Part shown: piece by piece, positions 40,179 through 50,266 of the stretch | Numbering within the stretch: position 1 is the stretch's first letter | How the letters are laid out: the number at the start of each line of letters is the position of its first letter | NCBI GenBank assembly: GCA_030066595.1 | Contig: JASJBI010000038.1 | Span: forward strand, 50,202 to 114,201 | Direction: 5' to 3' | DNA from: Alphaproteobacteria bacterium | GTDB lineage: Bacteria; Pseudomonadota; Alphaproteobacteria; JAJFFI01 | DNA length: 64,000 bases | The notes under the pieces: generated by a model | The model's input: only the letters and a program-made list of their open reading frames with translations | Told to the model about the DNA's origin: nothing | Databases searched by the model: none | Position numbers and translations under genes: made by a program

Positions 40179-41573
40179 ATGGCCATGCTCAACAAATCTC
40201 TCAAAGACCATGCCGCGGCCCTGCGGGAGGGCCGCCTGACCAGCACGGCGTTGGTCGAAGAGGCCATGGCCCGGCAAGCGCGGTTCGCGGATCTGCTCGG
40301 CGCCTACAAGACCGTGGACCCCGAAATCACCCGGCGGCAGGCGGCGGCCGCCGACCGCGTTCTCGCCTCCGGCGAAAACACTGGACCACTGGCCGGGCTG
40401 CCGGTCTCGGTCAAGGATCTCTTCGGCGTCGAGGGATTTCCCACCTATGCCGGCACCGCGAACCGGCTGCCGCCGGACTGGGAGCGCGAGGGTCCGACCA
40501 TTTCCCGTCTGCGGGCCCAGCACGGGGTGGTCATGGGCAAGACCCATACGGTGGAGATCGCCTTCGGCGTGCTGGGCACCAACCCGCATTGGGGCGCGCC
40601 ACGCAATCCCTGGGATCCCGAGCGGCCGCGCGTGTCGGGCGGCTCGTCCTCCGGCGCCGGGGTCAGCCTGGCGGAGGGGTCCGCAGTGCTGGCGCTCGGC
40701 ACCGATACCGCGGGCTCGGTCCGCGTGCCCGCGAGCTTCACCGGCATGGTCGGCGTCAAGACGACGCAGGGACGCTGGTCGATCGACGGGATTTTCCCCT
40801 TGAGCCCCAGCCTCGACACGCCCGGCGTGCTGACCCGTACGGTCGCCGACGCAGCCTACGCCTTCGACGCGCTGGACGATGAGGGCGGCGCGCAGGAAGC
40901 GGCGGCGGAGATCGAGCCGGCCGATCTGGCCATTGGCGTGCCCGACGCACTGTTTTGGGACGACTGCATGCCCGGCATCGAGGACGGTGTACGCGCCGCC
41001 TTGGCGGAGCTCGAGCGTGCCGGCGCCCGACTCGTCCCTCTGGATCTGCCCAGCGCGGACCAGGCGTACGCGTACCTGTGTCAAGGGGGGCTCGCGGCGG
41101 TCGAGGTGTACGCCTTCCTGAAGAATGATCTGCCCCAGGTGCTGAAGACCCTGGATCCCAATGTGGCCCAGCGGATGGCCGACGCAGGCACGCTGCCGGC
41201 GGTCGAGTATATTCAGCGCAAACGCCACTTGGCCGCGCTGGGCGCCAAGGCGGCCGCCGGGCTGGCCGGGGTGGATGCGCTGGCCACGCCGACCGTGGCG
41301 GTGACGCCGCCGACGCTGGAGGAGATCTCGTCTGCCGAGGCCTACCGGAGCAAGAACCTGCTCGCGCTGCGCAATACGGGCGTGGTCAACATGCTGGGCC
41401 TGTGCGGGCTCAGCATGCCGGTGGCGCTGGATCGGGAGAACATGCCCGTGGGCCTGCAGCTGATCGCCGGACCCGGTGCGGACGCCCGGCTGGTCGGTAT
41501 CGGGGCGGCCTCCGAACGCGTCCTCGGCATCGGCGCCGATCGGCTCGGGGATCCGCCCCTGTGCGCCGGCTGA
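40179..41573 (+). CDS. Amidase signature enzyme
   Basis: A 464-residue amidase with the Ser-cisSer-Lys triad: Lys in PVSVKDLFGVEG, cis-Ser in SGGSSSGAGVSLAEG, nucleophile Ser in LGTDTAGSVRVPASF. The substrate-binding insert and the C-terminal GLCGLSMPVALDRENMPVGL match the AtzF/GatA-like broad group. It hydrolyses a C-N amide or carbamoyl bond. It is not GatA of the tRNA amidotransferase, as no gatB/C genes are near. The 3' end overlaps the M23 peptidase start by 13 bases, so they form a transcription unit. Confidence 0.85.
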   Translation: MAMLNKSLKDHAAALREGRLTSTALVEEAMARQARFADLLGAYKTVDPEITRRQAAAADRVLASGENTGPLAGLPVSVKDLFGVEGFPTYAGTANRLPPDWEREGPTISRLRAQHGVVMGKTHTVEIAFGVLGTNPHWGAPRNPWDPERPRVSGGSSSGAGVSLAEGSAVLALGTDTAGSVRVPASFTGMVGVKTTQGRWSIDGIFPLSPSLDTPGVLTRTVADAAYAFDALDDEGGAQEAAAEIEPADLAIGVPDALFWDDCMPGIEDGVRAALAELERAGARLVPLDLPSADQAYAYLCQGGLAAVEVYAFLKNDLPQVLKTLDPNVAQRMADAGTLPAVEYIQRKRHLAALGAKAAAGLAGVDALATPTVAVTPPTLEEISSAEAYRSKNLLALRNTGVVNMLGLCGLSMPVALDRENMPVGLQLIAGPGADARLVGIGAASERVLGIGADRLGDPPLCAG

Positions 41574-42580
41574 TCTCGCACGCAGGGCTGCGGCCCGCGC
41601 CCTGGGCCGCGGTCGCGGGTCTGCTGGCATGGCCGGCCTGGGCCGAGGCACCGGCGTTCGACCTGCCGATCGACTGCGCCCTTGGAAAAGACTGTTATGT
41701 CTGGAGCTACTTCGACCACGACCCCGACAAGGGCTATCGCGATTATCGTTGCGGCCGGCGCACCAACGAGGGGCATGGCGGCACCGACTTCGCGATCGGC
41801 GGTCGGCAGCGGATGGCCGAGGGGGTGCGCGTGCTGGCGGCGGCGGACGGGGTCGTCCGGGGCCGCCGCGACGGCATGCGGGATGCCGCCGTGCTCGGCG
41901 GCGACAGGCGCGCGCTCGCCGGCAAGTTCTGCGGCAATGGGGTGAATGTCGACCACGGTGGCGGCTGGTCGGCCCAATACTGTCACATGCGCCGGGGCAG
42001 CGTGTCGGTGCAGGTCGGCGAGCGGGTCCGCCGGGGCCAGGTGCTGGGCTTCGTCGGACTGTCCGGGCTGGCCGAGCTGCCCCATCTCCATTTCGAGGTC
42101 CTGCGCGACGGCCGGAAGATCGACCCGTTCCGGGGTGTGGACGGCGGGCCACGCTGCGGGCTCGGGGCGCGCCCGCTTTGGACGGACGCGGCGCTCAAAT
42201 CGATCGACTATGAACCGGTTCTCCTGCACGCGGCAGGCTTCGGGACCGGTCCGGTCGACTGGAAGCGGGTACGGGCCGGCAAGTATCCCAAAGAGACGCT
42301 ACCGACCTCGGCGCCCGCTTTGACCGTATGGGTGGAGATCCTCGGGGTTCGGGCGGCCGACCAAGTTCGCCTGGAGCTGCGCGACCCCAGAGGCCGCGTG
42401 ATCGCCGACAGCGACCACCGATTCGATAAGTATTGGGCGCGCTGGACCGGCTTCACCGGGCGCAAACGCCCGGCGCAGGGTTGGGCGAAAGGCCGCTATC
42501 AGGGGCGCATAGAGCTTGTCCATCGCGGCCCGGACGGCCAGCGGGTGATCGAGGAGACACGGGAAATCGAGGTTCGTTAG
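41561..42580 (+). CDS. M23 family metallopeptidase (LytM domain), exported
   Basis: A 339-residue protein with signal peptide (AAVAGLLAWPAWAEA) and a LytM domain holding the zinc residues HGGTDFAI (H-x3-D) and LPHLHFEV (H-x-H). It probably cleaves peptidoglycan cross-bridges or acts as a LytM activator in the periplasm. A C-terminal about 120-residue region of beta-rich sequence (LTVWVEILGVRAADQVRLEL) is unassigned. GTG start at 41561 with GGGGAT upstream; overlaps the amidase 3' end. It overlaps the convergent RND pump end by 4 bases. Confidence 0.85.
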   Translation: MRRLISHAGLRPAPWAAVAGLLAWPAWAEAPAFDLPIDCALGKDCYVWSYFDHDPDKGYRDYRCGRRTNEGHGGTDFAIGGRQRMAEGVRVLAAADGVVRGRRDGMRDAAVLGGDRRALAGKFCGNGVNVDHGGGWSAQYCHMRRGSVSVQVGERVRRGQVLGFVGLSGLAELPHLHFEVLRDGRKIDPFRGVDGGPRCGLGARPLWTDAALKSIDYEPVLLHAAGFGTGPVDWKRVRAGKYPKETLPTSAPALTVWVEILGVRAADQVRLELRDPRGRVIADSDHRFDKYWARWTGFTGRKRPAQGWAKGRYQGRIELVHRGPDGQRVIEETREIEVR

Positions 42581-45500
42581 CCGCGAACCGGTTCCGCCGT
42601 CCGGCGCTGCATGCGCAGCTTCTGCCGCAAGGCGCCGAAATCCTCCTGCGCCGCCAGCAGCGCCGGCACCACCAGCAGCACCAGGAAAGTGGTCACCATC
42701 AGGCCGAAGACCAAGGTCACCGCCATGGGGATCAGAAACTGCGCCTGCAGGTCCCGTTCGAACATCAAGGGGGTCAGCCCGCCAATGGTCGTGAGCGACG
42801 TCAACATCACCGCCCGGAGCCGGTCGCAGGCGCCGTCGGTGATGGCCGAAATAGCCTCCTGCCCACTGCGGATTCGCTCATCGATCGTAGTGACCAGGAT
42901 GATGGAATCATTGACCACGATGCCGGACAGCCCGATCAGCGCCACCAAGCTCAGAATGGTGAGCTCGAATCCCAGGGCCATATGGCCCAGAGCGGCGCCG
43001 ACCAGCCCGAGCGGGATCACCGACATCACCACGATCGGCCGGGTATAGCTCGCGAACACCCAGGCCAGCACGATGTAGATGACCGACAATCCGACCATGG
43101 CGCCGACGCGCATGTCGGCCAGCGTCGTCGCCTGTTCCTGGGCCTTGCCCTCGAACCGGACCGACAGGCCTTTGTCCGCGGCCATCTTGTAGATGCCGTC
43201 TCGTTCCAGGGCGGCGACGATCTCGCCCGTGTTGGTGATCTCCTTGTCCAGCTCCGCCGTGATGGCGATTTGACGCGCCCCGTCTTCCCGCAGGATGCGG
43301 GCGAAGCCTTGCTTCTCGCGGGTGCGCACGACCTCGGCGAGCGGCACCTCGGCCCCGGTCGGCGAGCGCAGGTAAAGCGCGTCCAGAGCGGCGAGGTCGA
43401 TCGCGCCGCGCGGATATTGCACGCGAACGATGATCTCCTCGTCGTCCCGCGGGAAGCGCTTGGCGATCGCACCCTGGAAGGCGTTGCGCACCTGGCGGCC
43501 GACATTCTGGGTATTGAAGCCGAGCGCCCGGCCGCGCGGCGTGACTTCGATGATCGTCTCGCGCCGGCCATAGGGCAGGTTGTCGGCGATGTCGCTGACG
43601 CCGGGATAGCTCTCCAGCAATTGGGCGACCTGGTTGCCCGTGGTCTTGAGGGCGTTGATGTCGTCGCCCAGCAGGCGCACGTCCACCTCCCGTCCCGGCG
43701 GGCCTGCTTCGGCCGGCAGGATGGTGACCTTGGTCAGGCCTGCCTGCCGGCGCACGGCTGCGCGCCAGGCCGACATGAAGGTGTCGGCCTCGATGGTGCG
43801 GTCCTCCGCCGCAACCAGCTCGACGAAGATGCCGCCCACATGGTCGCCGGCCGATGACGTCCGGCCCGGTCGCACGCCGACCGCACCGCCGATGAAGCCG
43901 ACCGCAGTCTTGACGAGACTCCCCTCACCCGCCCCCGTCACCTCGGCCTCGGCCGAACGCATGGCCCGCTCCAGCTCGTCGAGCATGGCGACGGTCTGCT
44001 CGCGGGGTGTTCCGGCGGCCATCTCGATGTTGGCGAACACCCGATCGCCTTCCGGCTGCATGAAGAAGACGAAGGGCAGCCGGCCGCCCGCGACCAGGCC
44101 GATGATCAGGATGAAGGCGCCCAGGGCAGTCGCCAGCGTGGCGTAGCGCCAGCGCACCACGAATCCCACGGTATTGCGAAACCACCCTTCGCGAAACCGC
44201 TGAAACCCCGCATCGAACCAGCGCCGCAGGCGAGGCGGACGTTTCGGCTCATGCGTGAGCGCGCTGCGCATATGCCCCGGCAGCACCAGAAAGCACTCCA
44301 CCAGGCTGGCGATGATGACCGCGATCGCGACCAGCGGGATGCCGCGGATGATCTGGCCGATGATGTCGGAGATGATCAACAAGGGCGTGAAGGCGGCGAT
44401 CGTCGTCAGCGACGAGCTAAACACCGGTGCGGCCATGCGGCGGGCGCCGGTCTCCGCCGCCTCCAGCGCATCCATGCCGTCGCGGAAGCGCGCCTCCGCG
44501 TGCTCGCCGACGACGATGGCGTCGTCGACGATGATGCCCAGCACCATGATCAGGGCGAACAGGCTCACCATGTTGATCGACTGCCCGCTTGCCAGCATGA
44601 CCACCATGGTGGCCAGCAGCGAGACCGGAATCCCAACGGCGACCCAGAACGCGACCCGGCTGTTCAGGAACAGGAACAGGACGGTCAGCACCAGAACCAG
44701 TCCCCCGAGGCCGTTCTTCAGCAGGAGCTGGATCCGCGAGCGGATCAGATCCGCCATGACGTCGTATTGCTCGATCACCAGGTTTTCCGGCAGGGTCGGT
44801 CCGATTTCCGCCAGGTAGTCGTCTACGGTGTTGGCGAGATCGAGGGCGTCGGCGCTGGTCGCCCGCTGGATGTGCAGCCCGATGGCCGGCTGGCCGCGGT
44901 GCCGGAGCGTGATGCGTTTCTCCTCGAAGGCCTCGCTGACCCGGGCCACGTCGCGCAGCAGGATGCGCTGCCCGGTCTCGAGCGCCTTGATCTCGATGGC
45001 GCCGATGCCGGCCGCGTCCTTGACCAGCCCAAGGCTGCGGATTTGGCGTTCCGAGCCGCCGCCGGTCACGCCGGACGGCAGGTCGCGGGACTGTTCGGCG
45101 ATCCGTCCGGCGATGTCGGCCAGCGTCATGTTCAGCCGCCTGAGCACCTCGGGCCGGACCTCGACCCAGATCTCCTCGTCCCTGGCGCCGCTGAGATCGA
45201 CCTTGTCGATGCCCCGGTCCAAGAGCCCGTCGCGAATGCGCTTGGCGATGGCCTTGAGGGATCGCTCCGGATAGGGACCCGAGATGACCAGGCGGCTGAT
45301 CGTGTCATAGCGGACGATGCGCCGGATCTCCGGGCGTTCGCTGTCATCTGGCAGGGTCATCACCTGGCCCACGCCGGTCTCCACGTCGGCCAGGGCCGCC
45401 TGCATGTCGGATCCCGGCTCGAATTCGACGACGACGCTGCCGCGGCCTTCGACGGAGGTCGAGCGGACGCGCTTGACGCCATCGAGAAACCGCACCTCCG

Positions 45501-45762
45501 GCTCGATCGCCTGCACGATATTGGCGTCGACGTCCTCGGCGCTGGCCCCGGGCCATTCGACGGCGACGCTGATGATGTCGATGCCGAAGTCCGGGAAGAA
45601 CTGGGTGTTCATGCGGTTGATCGCGAACAGCCCGCCGATGATCATCAGCATCATGAGAAGGTTCGCCGCGGTCGGATGGCGCGCGAACAGATCGATCAAA
45701 CCGCCGCGGCGGCCACTGCCGCCGCCGGGCTCGCGTCCAAACAGGCCGGTGTTGAGCGGCAT
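42577..45762 (-). CDS. RND efflux transporter, HAE-type inner-membrane pump
   Basis: A 1061-residue inner-membrane proton antiporter with 12 predicted helices and two large periplasmic loops, the length and pattern of AcrB/MexB homologues. The proton-relay aspartates are present in TM4 as GIIVDDAIVVGEHAEARF. The N-terminal ANLLMMLMIIGGLFAINRM and the IEPEVRFLDGVKRV porter domain are typical. It pumps drugs, solvents or metabolites with the adaptor upstream and an outer-membrane channel not encoded here. No regulator is adjacent. Ends overlap the M23 gene by 4 bases. Confidence 0.93.
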   Translation of the reverse strand: MPLNTGLFGREPGGGSGRRGGLIDLFARHPTAANLLMMLMIIGGLFAINRMNTQFFPDFGIDIISVAVEWPGASAEDVDANIVQAIEPEVRFLDGVKRVRSTSVEGRGSVVVEFEPGSDMQAALADVETGVGQVMTLPDDSERPEIRRIVRYDTISRLVISGPYPERSLKAIAKRIRDGLLDRGIDKVDLSGARDEEIWVEVRPEVLRRLNMTLADIAGRIAEQSRDLPSGVTGGGSERQIRSLGLVKDAAGIGAIEIKALETGQRILLRDVARVSEAFEEKRITLRHRGQPAIGLHIQRATSADALDLANTVDDYLAEIGPTLPENLVIEQYDVMADLIRSRIQLLLKNGLGGLVLVLTVLFLFLNSRVAFWVAVGIPVSLLATMVVMLASGQSINMVSLFALIMVLGIIVDDAIVVGEHAEARFRDGMDALEAAETGARRMAAPVFSSSLTTIAAFTPLLIISDIIGQIIRGIPLVAIAVIIASLVECFLVLPGHMRSALTHEPKRPPRLRRWFDAGFQRFREGWFRNTVGFVVRWRYATLATALGAFILIIGLVAGGRLPFVFFMQPEGDRVFANIEMAAGTPREQTVAMLDELERAMRSAEAEVTGAGEGSLVKTAVGFIGGAVGVRPGRTSSAGDHVGGIFVELVAAEDRTIEADTFMSAWRAAVRRQAGLTKVTILPAEAGPPGREVDVRLLGDDINALKTTGNQVAQLLESYPGVSDIADNLPYGRRETIIEVTPRGRALGFNTQNVGRQVRNAFQGAIAKRFPRDDEEIIVRVQYPRGAIDLAALDALYLRSPTGAEVPLAEVVRTREKQGFARILREDGARQIAITAELDKEITNTGEIVAALERDGIYKMAADKGLSVRFEGKAQEQATTLADMRVGAMVGLSVIYIVLAWVFASYTRPIVVMSVIPLGLVGAALGHMALGFELTILSLVALIGLSGIVVNDSIILVTTIDERIRSGQEAISAITDGACDRLRAVMLTSLTTIGGLTPLMFERDLQAQFLIPMAVTLVFGLMVTTFLVLLVVPALLAAQEDFGALRQKLRMQRRTAEPVRG

Positions 45763-45764
45763 AA

Positions 45765-47165
45765 CTAGCGGATGTCCACCTTCACGCCGGGGCCGATCTC
45801 GGGAAACGTCGTTGAGGCGACCTGGTCGCCGGCTTCGAGTTCACCGCGGACCAGAACGTCATTCCCGGCGCGCGCGACCAAGTCGACGCGGCGCGGCTGC
45901 AGGCGTCCGTCGACCGCAACGTAAACCAGGTCCTCCCCCTGAAGAGCGGCGGCCGGCAGGCGCACCACCTGGCTGTAGGGACGGTCGGGAATAAGGACTT
46001 CCACGAACACCCCGGGGCGCAGCACCGTGTCCAGCCCGGTGTCGTGAATCCGCGCGAACAACTCCACGCCGCCACTGGCCGCGTCCACCTCGCTGCCGGC
46101 CCGCTCGATGGTGGCGGCGAACTCGAAATCCCGCGTCCGGGTCCGCCAGACGACTTTCGCCTCGCGGCCCTTGACGCCGCCCGACTCGATCAGCCGCGCA
46201 AACTCGGCGTCGCTGATCTGAAACCGCCCCTCGAGCCGGCTTGCGTCGATCAGGCGGGCGACCCGGTCATTCACGCTGACCTGCTTGCCGATGGCCGTAC
46301 CGCGGTCGGTCAGGAAGGCATCGAACGGGGCGACCAGCTTTGTCTGCTCGAGATCCCGGACGGCCCGGTCGACCGCCACCTGGCGCTGGCTGATGACCGC
46401 CTGCTGCTGGGCCACGCGCGCGCCCAGCCGATCGATCGACTGATTGCGGGCAATGACCCGCTGCTCGGTCTCGGCCAGGGTAATTTTCGAATCGTCCAGG
46501 GACTTCTGAGAGCCCGAGCCTTTCTTACGCAGACTCGCCCGACGGTCCAGCTCCCGCTTGGCGAGCGTCAGCTGCTCCAGATCCTGTTCCAGCAGCGCGC
46601 GCTCGCCGACGCGCTCGGCTTCCAGCTCTTCCAGCCGGGCCTTGGCCTCGATCAGCTGCGCCGAGCGCTCGGCCAGGGCGGATTCGTAGTCGAAGGGGTC
46701 GATCGCGACCAACAGCTCGCCTTCCCGCACGATGCCGCCCTCGACGTAGTTATCGCCGACCTCGATCACCCGGCCGCTGACCAGCGGTCGAAGCTCGACC
46801 GATCGGCCCGCCACGATCTCGCCCAGCAGGCGCAGGTCCGGCTGCACATCGGCGACCGCCACGGTGATGGCGGAGATCGTCCAGCTGCGTTCCGGGACGG
46901 GTTTTCGCTCCACGGCCGGCCGGGTCGCGACCAGCCAGGCGGCCGCCGCGACGGCGCCGCCCAGAATGGCGACCGGGACGAGGACGCGCAGCCAGGAGAT
47001 CAGGCGCGAGGGCGCGTTGCGTCGGCCCGACCGCCCGCCTCCCGACCCCGGAAACGAGACGCCGGGCTCCTTGGGCGCCGGGACGCTCACGCGCCGTTGC
47101 TCGCTCCGGCTGGGTACCGGACCGGCTTGGCTGGACTCGTCCTCTGGTCGTGTGTCCACGGTCAA
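45765..47165 (-). CDS. RND efflux periplasmic adaptor (membrane fusion protein)
   Basis: A 466-residue adaptor with one N-terminal transmembrane helix (LVPVAILGGAVAAAAWLVA) after a 50-residue cytosolic Ser/Pro/Gly-rich tail, barrel-sandwich hybrid halves (ELRPLVSGRVIEVGDNYVEG and KLVAPFDAFLTDRGTAIGKQ) and a long alpha-hairpin coiled coil between. It links the RND pump to the outer-membrane channel. The gene is 2 bases upstream of the pump gene, so they form one operon. The start is uncertain: TTG 47165 or GTG 47159. Confidence 0.9.
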   Translation of the reverse strand: MTVDTRPEDESSQAGPVPSRSEQRRVSVPAPKEPGVSFPGSGGGRSGRRNAPSRLISWLRVLVPVAILGGAVAAAAWLVATRPAVERKPVPERSWTISAITVAVADVQPDLRLLGEIVAGRSVELRPLVSGRVIEVGDNYVEGGIVREGELLVAIDPFDYESALAERSAQLIEAKARLEELEAERVGERALLEQDLEQLTLAKRELDRRASLRKKGSGSQKSLDDSKITLAETEQRVIARNQSIDRLGARVAQQQAVISQRQVAVDRAVRDLEQTKLVAPFDAFLTDRGTAIGKQVSVNDRVARLIDASRLEGRFQISDAEFARLIESGGVKGREAKVVWRTRTRDFEFAATIERAGSEVDAASGGVELFARIHDTGLDTVLRPGVFVEVLIPDRPYSQVVRLPAAALQGEDLVYVAVDGRLQPRRVDLVARAGNDVLVRGELEAGDQVASTTFPEIGPGVKVDIR

Positions 47166-47520
47166 AGTCGTTCTTTCATAAAGACTTCCGTCTCACTTTA
47201 CATGGGAAGAGCCGCAATAGGAATGCAATCGAAATTCGAGCCGCTAAGGCCGCCTCAATACTTTGAACAACACCTCTATACGGATGGTTACGGTCTTGCG
47301 ATCAGGCGCATCCCCGGCGGCGAGCCCTCGGACTCTTCTTGGACCGTCCTGTTTTCAAGCTCACGTCTTTCCGGGCGTATGACCATGGATGTAGACCGAA
47401 TGGTTAAAGCAAAGTTTACCGCCGCTTAAGGACGATCTGCGCACACTTTGCGTTGCGTCCTCGGGTTCACGACACGCCACGTGTTCGCGGAAGGCGGCCG
47501 GTCGGTCTGGAACAGATCCG
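47166..47520. promoter_or_regulatory. Divergent promoter region with a possible small gene
   Basis: The 355-base gap separates the efflux operon from the GGDEF-EAL gene. It is somewhat AT-rich near 47170-47230 and probably contains both promoters. A small open frame (47223-47429) is listed separately. Confidence 0.35.
47223..47429 (+). CDS. Possible 68-residue small protein
   Basis: A small frame [20 protein letters not shown] ... [19 protein letters not shown] has a protein-like composition, balanced charges and ends in TAA. It lies in an otherwise empty gap, with AT content higher than surrounding genes. Start choice is uncertain: ATG 47223 is preceded closely by AGGA, ATG 47202 lacks a site. 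No family is recognised. Confidence 0.4.
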   Translation: MQSKFEPLRPPQYFEQHLYTDGYGLAIRRIPGGEPSDSSWTVLFSSSRLSGRMTMDVDRMVKAKFTAA

Positions 47521-49395
47521 GTGGTACGCCTCCTGTCGGAAAGCCACCAAATCGTGCCAAAGAAACCACAAGAACAGCATCAACAGGATGGTCACGCGGG
47601 CGGTTGCCCCGTGCATGCGGCGAAGGCGCAGCAGGTCTCGGACGTCTTTACGCATGCCAACAAGATCCTGGCCGGGATCCTGGCGATCTCGGATGACGCC
47701 ATCATCTCGCTGGACCACACGCAGCGCATCGTCGTGTTCAACGAAGGCGCCGAGAAGGTCTTCGGCTACAGCGCGGACGAGGCCCTGGGCCAACCGCTGG
47801 AACTCCTCCTGCCGGAGAGCATCCGCCGCGCGCATCAGGCCCTGGTAAAGGGCTTCGGCAGCGACAAGGTGGCCAGCAAGAAGGCCTCTTCCCGTCAACC
47901 CATCGAGGGACGCCGCAAGGACGGCTCCGAGTTCCCGGCGGAAGCGTCGATCTCCAAGATCGACACGGAAGACGGGCCGCTGTTCACGGTCATTCTGAGG
48001 GACATCACCGAGCGGCTCGAGGTCGAACGTCGGCTCTCGGAAATGGCCCAACACGACGCCCTGACCGGTCTTGCCAACCGCGCCATGTTTACCGAGCTGC
48101 TGAACCGTGCGATCAGCCGCGCCAAACGCTCGGGGAGCGCGGTGATCGTGATGTTCATCGACCTGGACCGGTTCAAGAAGATCAACGATTCCCTGGGACA
48201 TGATGTGGGCGATCTCCTGCTCAAGGAGATCAGCCGCCGCTTCTCGGGCAGCCTGCGGGAATCCGACGTGATCGCCCGCATGGGCGGTGACGAGTTCACC
48301 GTCGTGCTGGAACGCCCCGCCGAATCGTCTGAAGAACAGGTTTCCGCGCAGCGCAGCGCAGCGATCGTCGCCGAAAAGCTGCTCGAGGTGGCTCGTCGCC
48401 CGGTCCGGCTGGATGGCCAGGAGGTGTTCGTGGCCGCCAGCATCGGTGTCGCCTTCGCGGCCGGGCTGGAGGCCGACGCCGACACGCTGATCAAGAATGC
48501 CGACATGGCCATGTATCGCGCCAAGCAGGACGGCGGTGACAACTTCCATTTCCATTCGGAGGAAATGTCGGCCGAGGCGCTCGGACGGCTGGCGATGGAG
48601 GGCGAGCTGCACCACGCGCTCGACCGGGGCGAGTTTGTGTTGCACTACCAGCCGATCATGCGCATCCCCGACGGTGGGCTCCTGGGAGTCGAGGCCTTCC
48701 TACGCTGGCAGCACCCGAGAGGACGTCTGATGACGCCAGAGGGCTTCATGCCGGTCGCCGAGGAAACCGGCCTGATCGTTCGAATCGGCGACTGGGTGCT
48801 CACAACCGCCTGCCGCCAGATGTGCGACTGGATCGACCAGGGACGGGCCATGTCCCGCCTGGCCGTAAATCTCTCCGCGCGCCAGTTCCGGGACAAAGGG
48901 CTGCCCGCGCTCATCTGTCGGGTGCTGGCGGACACGGGCCTGCCGCCCGACGTCCTGGAGTTGGAGGTCACTGAAGGCCTGTTGACCGGCAGTCCCGACG
49001 CCGCCTTCGAACGGTTGCAGGAGTTGAAGACATTCGGCGTACGGCTGTCGATCGATGATTTCGGAATGGGGGTTTCTTCGCTCAACTACCTCAAGGGCTG
49101 CCCTATCGATGTGCTCAAGATCGACGGGAATTTCGTGCGCAAACTGGGCCGGAGCAGCAAGGACGCGGCCATCGCCGCTTCGGTGATCGAGCTTGCCCAC
49201 AATCTGCAGATGGAGGTGGTCGCCGAAGGCGTCGAGACCGACGCGCAGCTTGCCTGGCTGGCGGCGCAAGGCTGTGATGCCGCACAAGGCTACTACTTCT
49301 GTCACCCCATGCCTGCTGAGGATCTCGGCGAGCCGCTTCGGATGGACCTGCTCGACGCGCCGCCGGCCCAGTCCAGCCCCGCAGCCGGAGTCTGA
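47521..49395 (+). CDS. PAS-GGDEF-EAL cyclic-di-GMP protein
   Basis: A 624-residue soluble protein: a PAS sensor (about 40-170, [20 protein letters not shown]), a GGDEF domain with intact catalytic motif [11 protein letters not shown], and an EAL domain. In the EAL domain the third position of the motif is changed ([11 protein letters not shown]), but the other metal and substrate residues are present: [37 protein letters not shown]. It may make and/or break down cyclic-di-GMP under a PAS-sensed signal. There is no membrane segment, so it is cytoplasmic. GTG start. Its effect on the nearby RTX adhesin is plausible but not shown. Confidence 0.88.
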   Translation: MVRLLSESHQIVPKKPQEQHQQDGHAGGCPVHAAKAQQVSDVFTHANKILAGILAISDDAIISLDHTQRIVVFNEGAEKVFGYSADEALGQPLELLLPESIRRAHQALVKGFGSDKVASKKASSRQPIEGRRKDGSEFPAEASISKIDTEDGPLFTVILRDITERLEVERRLSEMAQHDALTGLANRAMFTELLNRAISRAKRSGSAVIVMFIDLDRFKKINDSLGHDVGDLLLKEISRRFSGSLRESDVIARMGGDEFTVVLERPAESSEEQVSAQRSAAIVAEKLLEVARRPVRLDGQEVFVAASIGVAFAAGLEADADTLIKNADMAMYRAKQDGGDNFHFHSEEMSAEALGRLAMEGELHHALDRGEFVLHYQPIMRIPDGGLLGVEAFLRWQHPRGRLMTPEGFMPVAEETGLIVRIGDWVLTTACRQMCDWIDQGRAMSRLAVNLSARQFRDKGLPALICRVLADTGLPPDVLELEVTEGLLTGSPDAAFERLQELKTFGVRLSIDDFGMGVSSLNYLKGCPIDVLKIDGNFVRKLGRSSKDAAIAASVIELAHNLQMEVVAEGVETDAQLAWLAAQGCDAAQGYYFCHPMPAEDLGEPLRMDLLDAPPAQSSPAAGV

Positions 49396-49464
49396 GTACC
49401 TTCGTCTTCCGGGACCTGTGATCCGGATTGTGTCCGGCTCGCCCTGCCGCTAACACAGTCCATC

Positions 49465-50265
49465 ATGTTCACCCTGTCCAAAGCGCTGTGGGCGCTCTTG
49501 ACGCCGGGCAACCTGTTCCTTCTGGCCCTGGCCACCGCCGTCCTGCTGCTGTGGACGCGCTGGCGCCGGGCCGGCCGGCGGCTGCTCGTGCTGCTGCTCA
49601 TTGCCGGAGGGATGCTGTCTGTGGTGCCGCTCGGTCGCTGGCTACTGGTGCCGCTGGAGAACCGCTTTCCGGCCGTGCGAACGGCGCCGGCCCAGGTGGA
49701 TGGCGTGGTCGTCCTCGGCGGATCGATCAATCAGTTCATCTCCAAGGCGCGTGGACAGCCGGCCCTGGACGGCGGGGCCGAGCGCTTGCTGGCGGCCGCC
49801 AGGCTCGCCCGGACCCATCCGACCGCGCGCTTGGTCTTCACGGGTGGCTCCGGCGACCCGTTCCGGCAGGAGCTCAAGGAGGCCGAGGTGGCGCGAATGG
49901 TCTGGGCCGATCTGGGACTGGCCACCGAGCTCGCCTCGGGCCGCGTCCAGTTCGAGGATGTCTCGCGCAATACCCACGAGAATGCCGTGCTCACATACCG
50001 CAGTATCGCCCCACGCAGCGGAGAGGTCTGGCTGCTGGTGACCTCCGCCCGACATATGCCGCGGGCGATGGGCAGCTTTCGCGAGGCCGGCTGGCGGCCG
50101 CTCGCCTACCCGGTCGACTACGTGACCGACGGAACCATCGGCGGGCCGTACGGATTCAGTTTCGCCGGCGGTCTCGGCGCGTTCGGCGAGGCGCTCAAAG
50201 AGTGGATCGGGTTGCTCTACTACTACGTCATGGGGCGGACGGACGCCCTCTTTCCCGCCCCGTAG
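49465..50265 (+). CDS. YdcF/SanA-like DUF218 membrane protein
   Basis: A 266-residue protein with two N-terminal hydrophobic segments (NLFLLALATAVLLLW; LLVLLLIAGGMLSVVPLG) and a DUF218 domain: VDGVVVLGGSIN, LVFTGGSGDPFRQELKEAEV, RNTHENAVLTY and LVTSARHMPRAMGSFREAGW. Family members act in envelope integrity or polysaccharide precursor processing. The gene converges with the NifU-family gene, with only a one-base gap between stops. Confidence 0.88.
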   Translation: MFTLSKALWALLTPGNLFLLALATAVLLLWTRWRRAGRRLLVLLLIAGGMLSVVPLGRWLLVPLENRFPAVRTAPAQVDGVVVLGGSINQFISKARGQPALDGGAERLLAAARLARTHPTARLVFTGGSGDPFRQELKEAEVARMVWADLGLATELASGRVQFEDVSRNTHENAVLTYRSIAPRSGEVWLLVTSARHMPRAMGSFREAGWRPLAYPVDYVTDGTIGGPYGFSFAGGLGAFGEALKEWIGLLYYYVMGRTDALFPAP

Positions 50266-50266
50266 C

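Noticed and set aside
39000..42152. Very long minus-strand frame covering the hydrolase, the amidase and the peptidase genes
   Set aside because: Only the last 293 codons (the fluoroacetate-dehalogenase-like hydrolase) are protein-like. The upstream part is the shadow of the amidase and peptidase genes.
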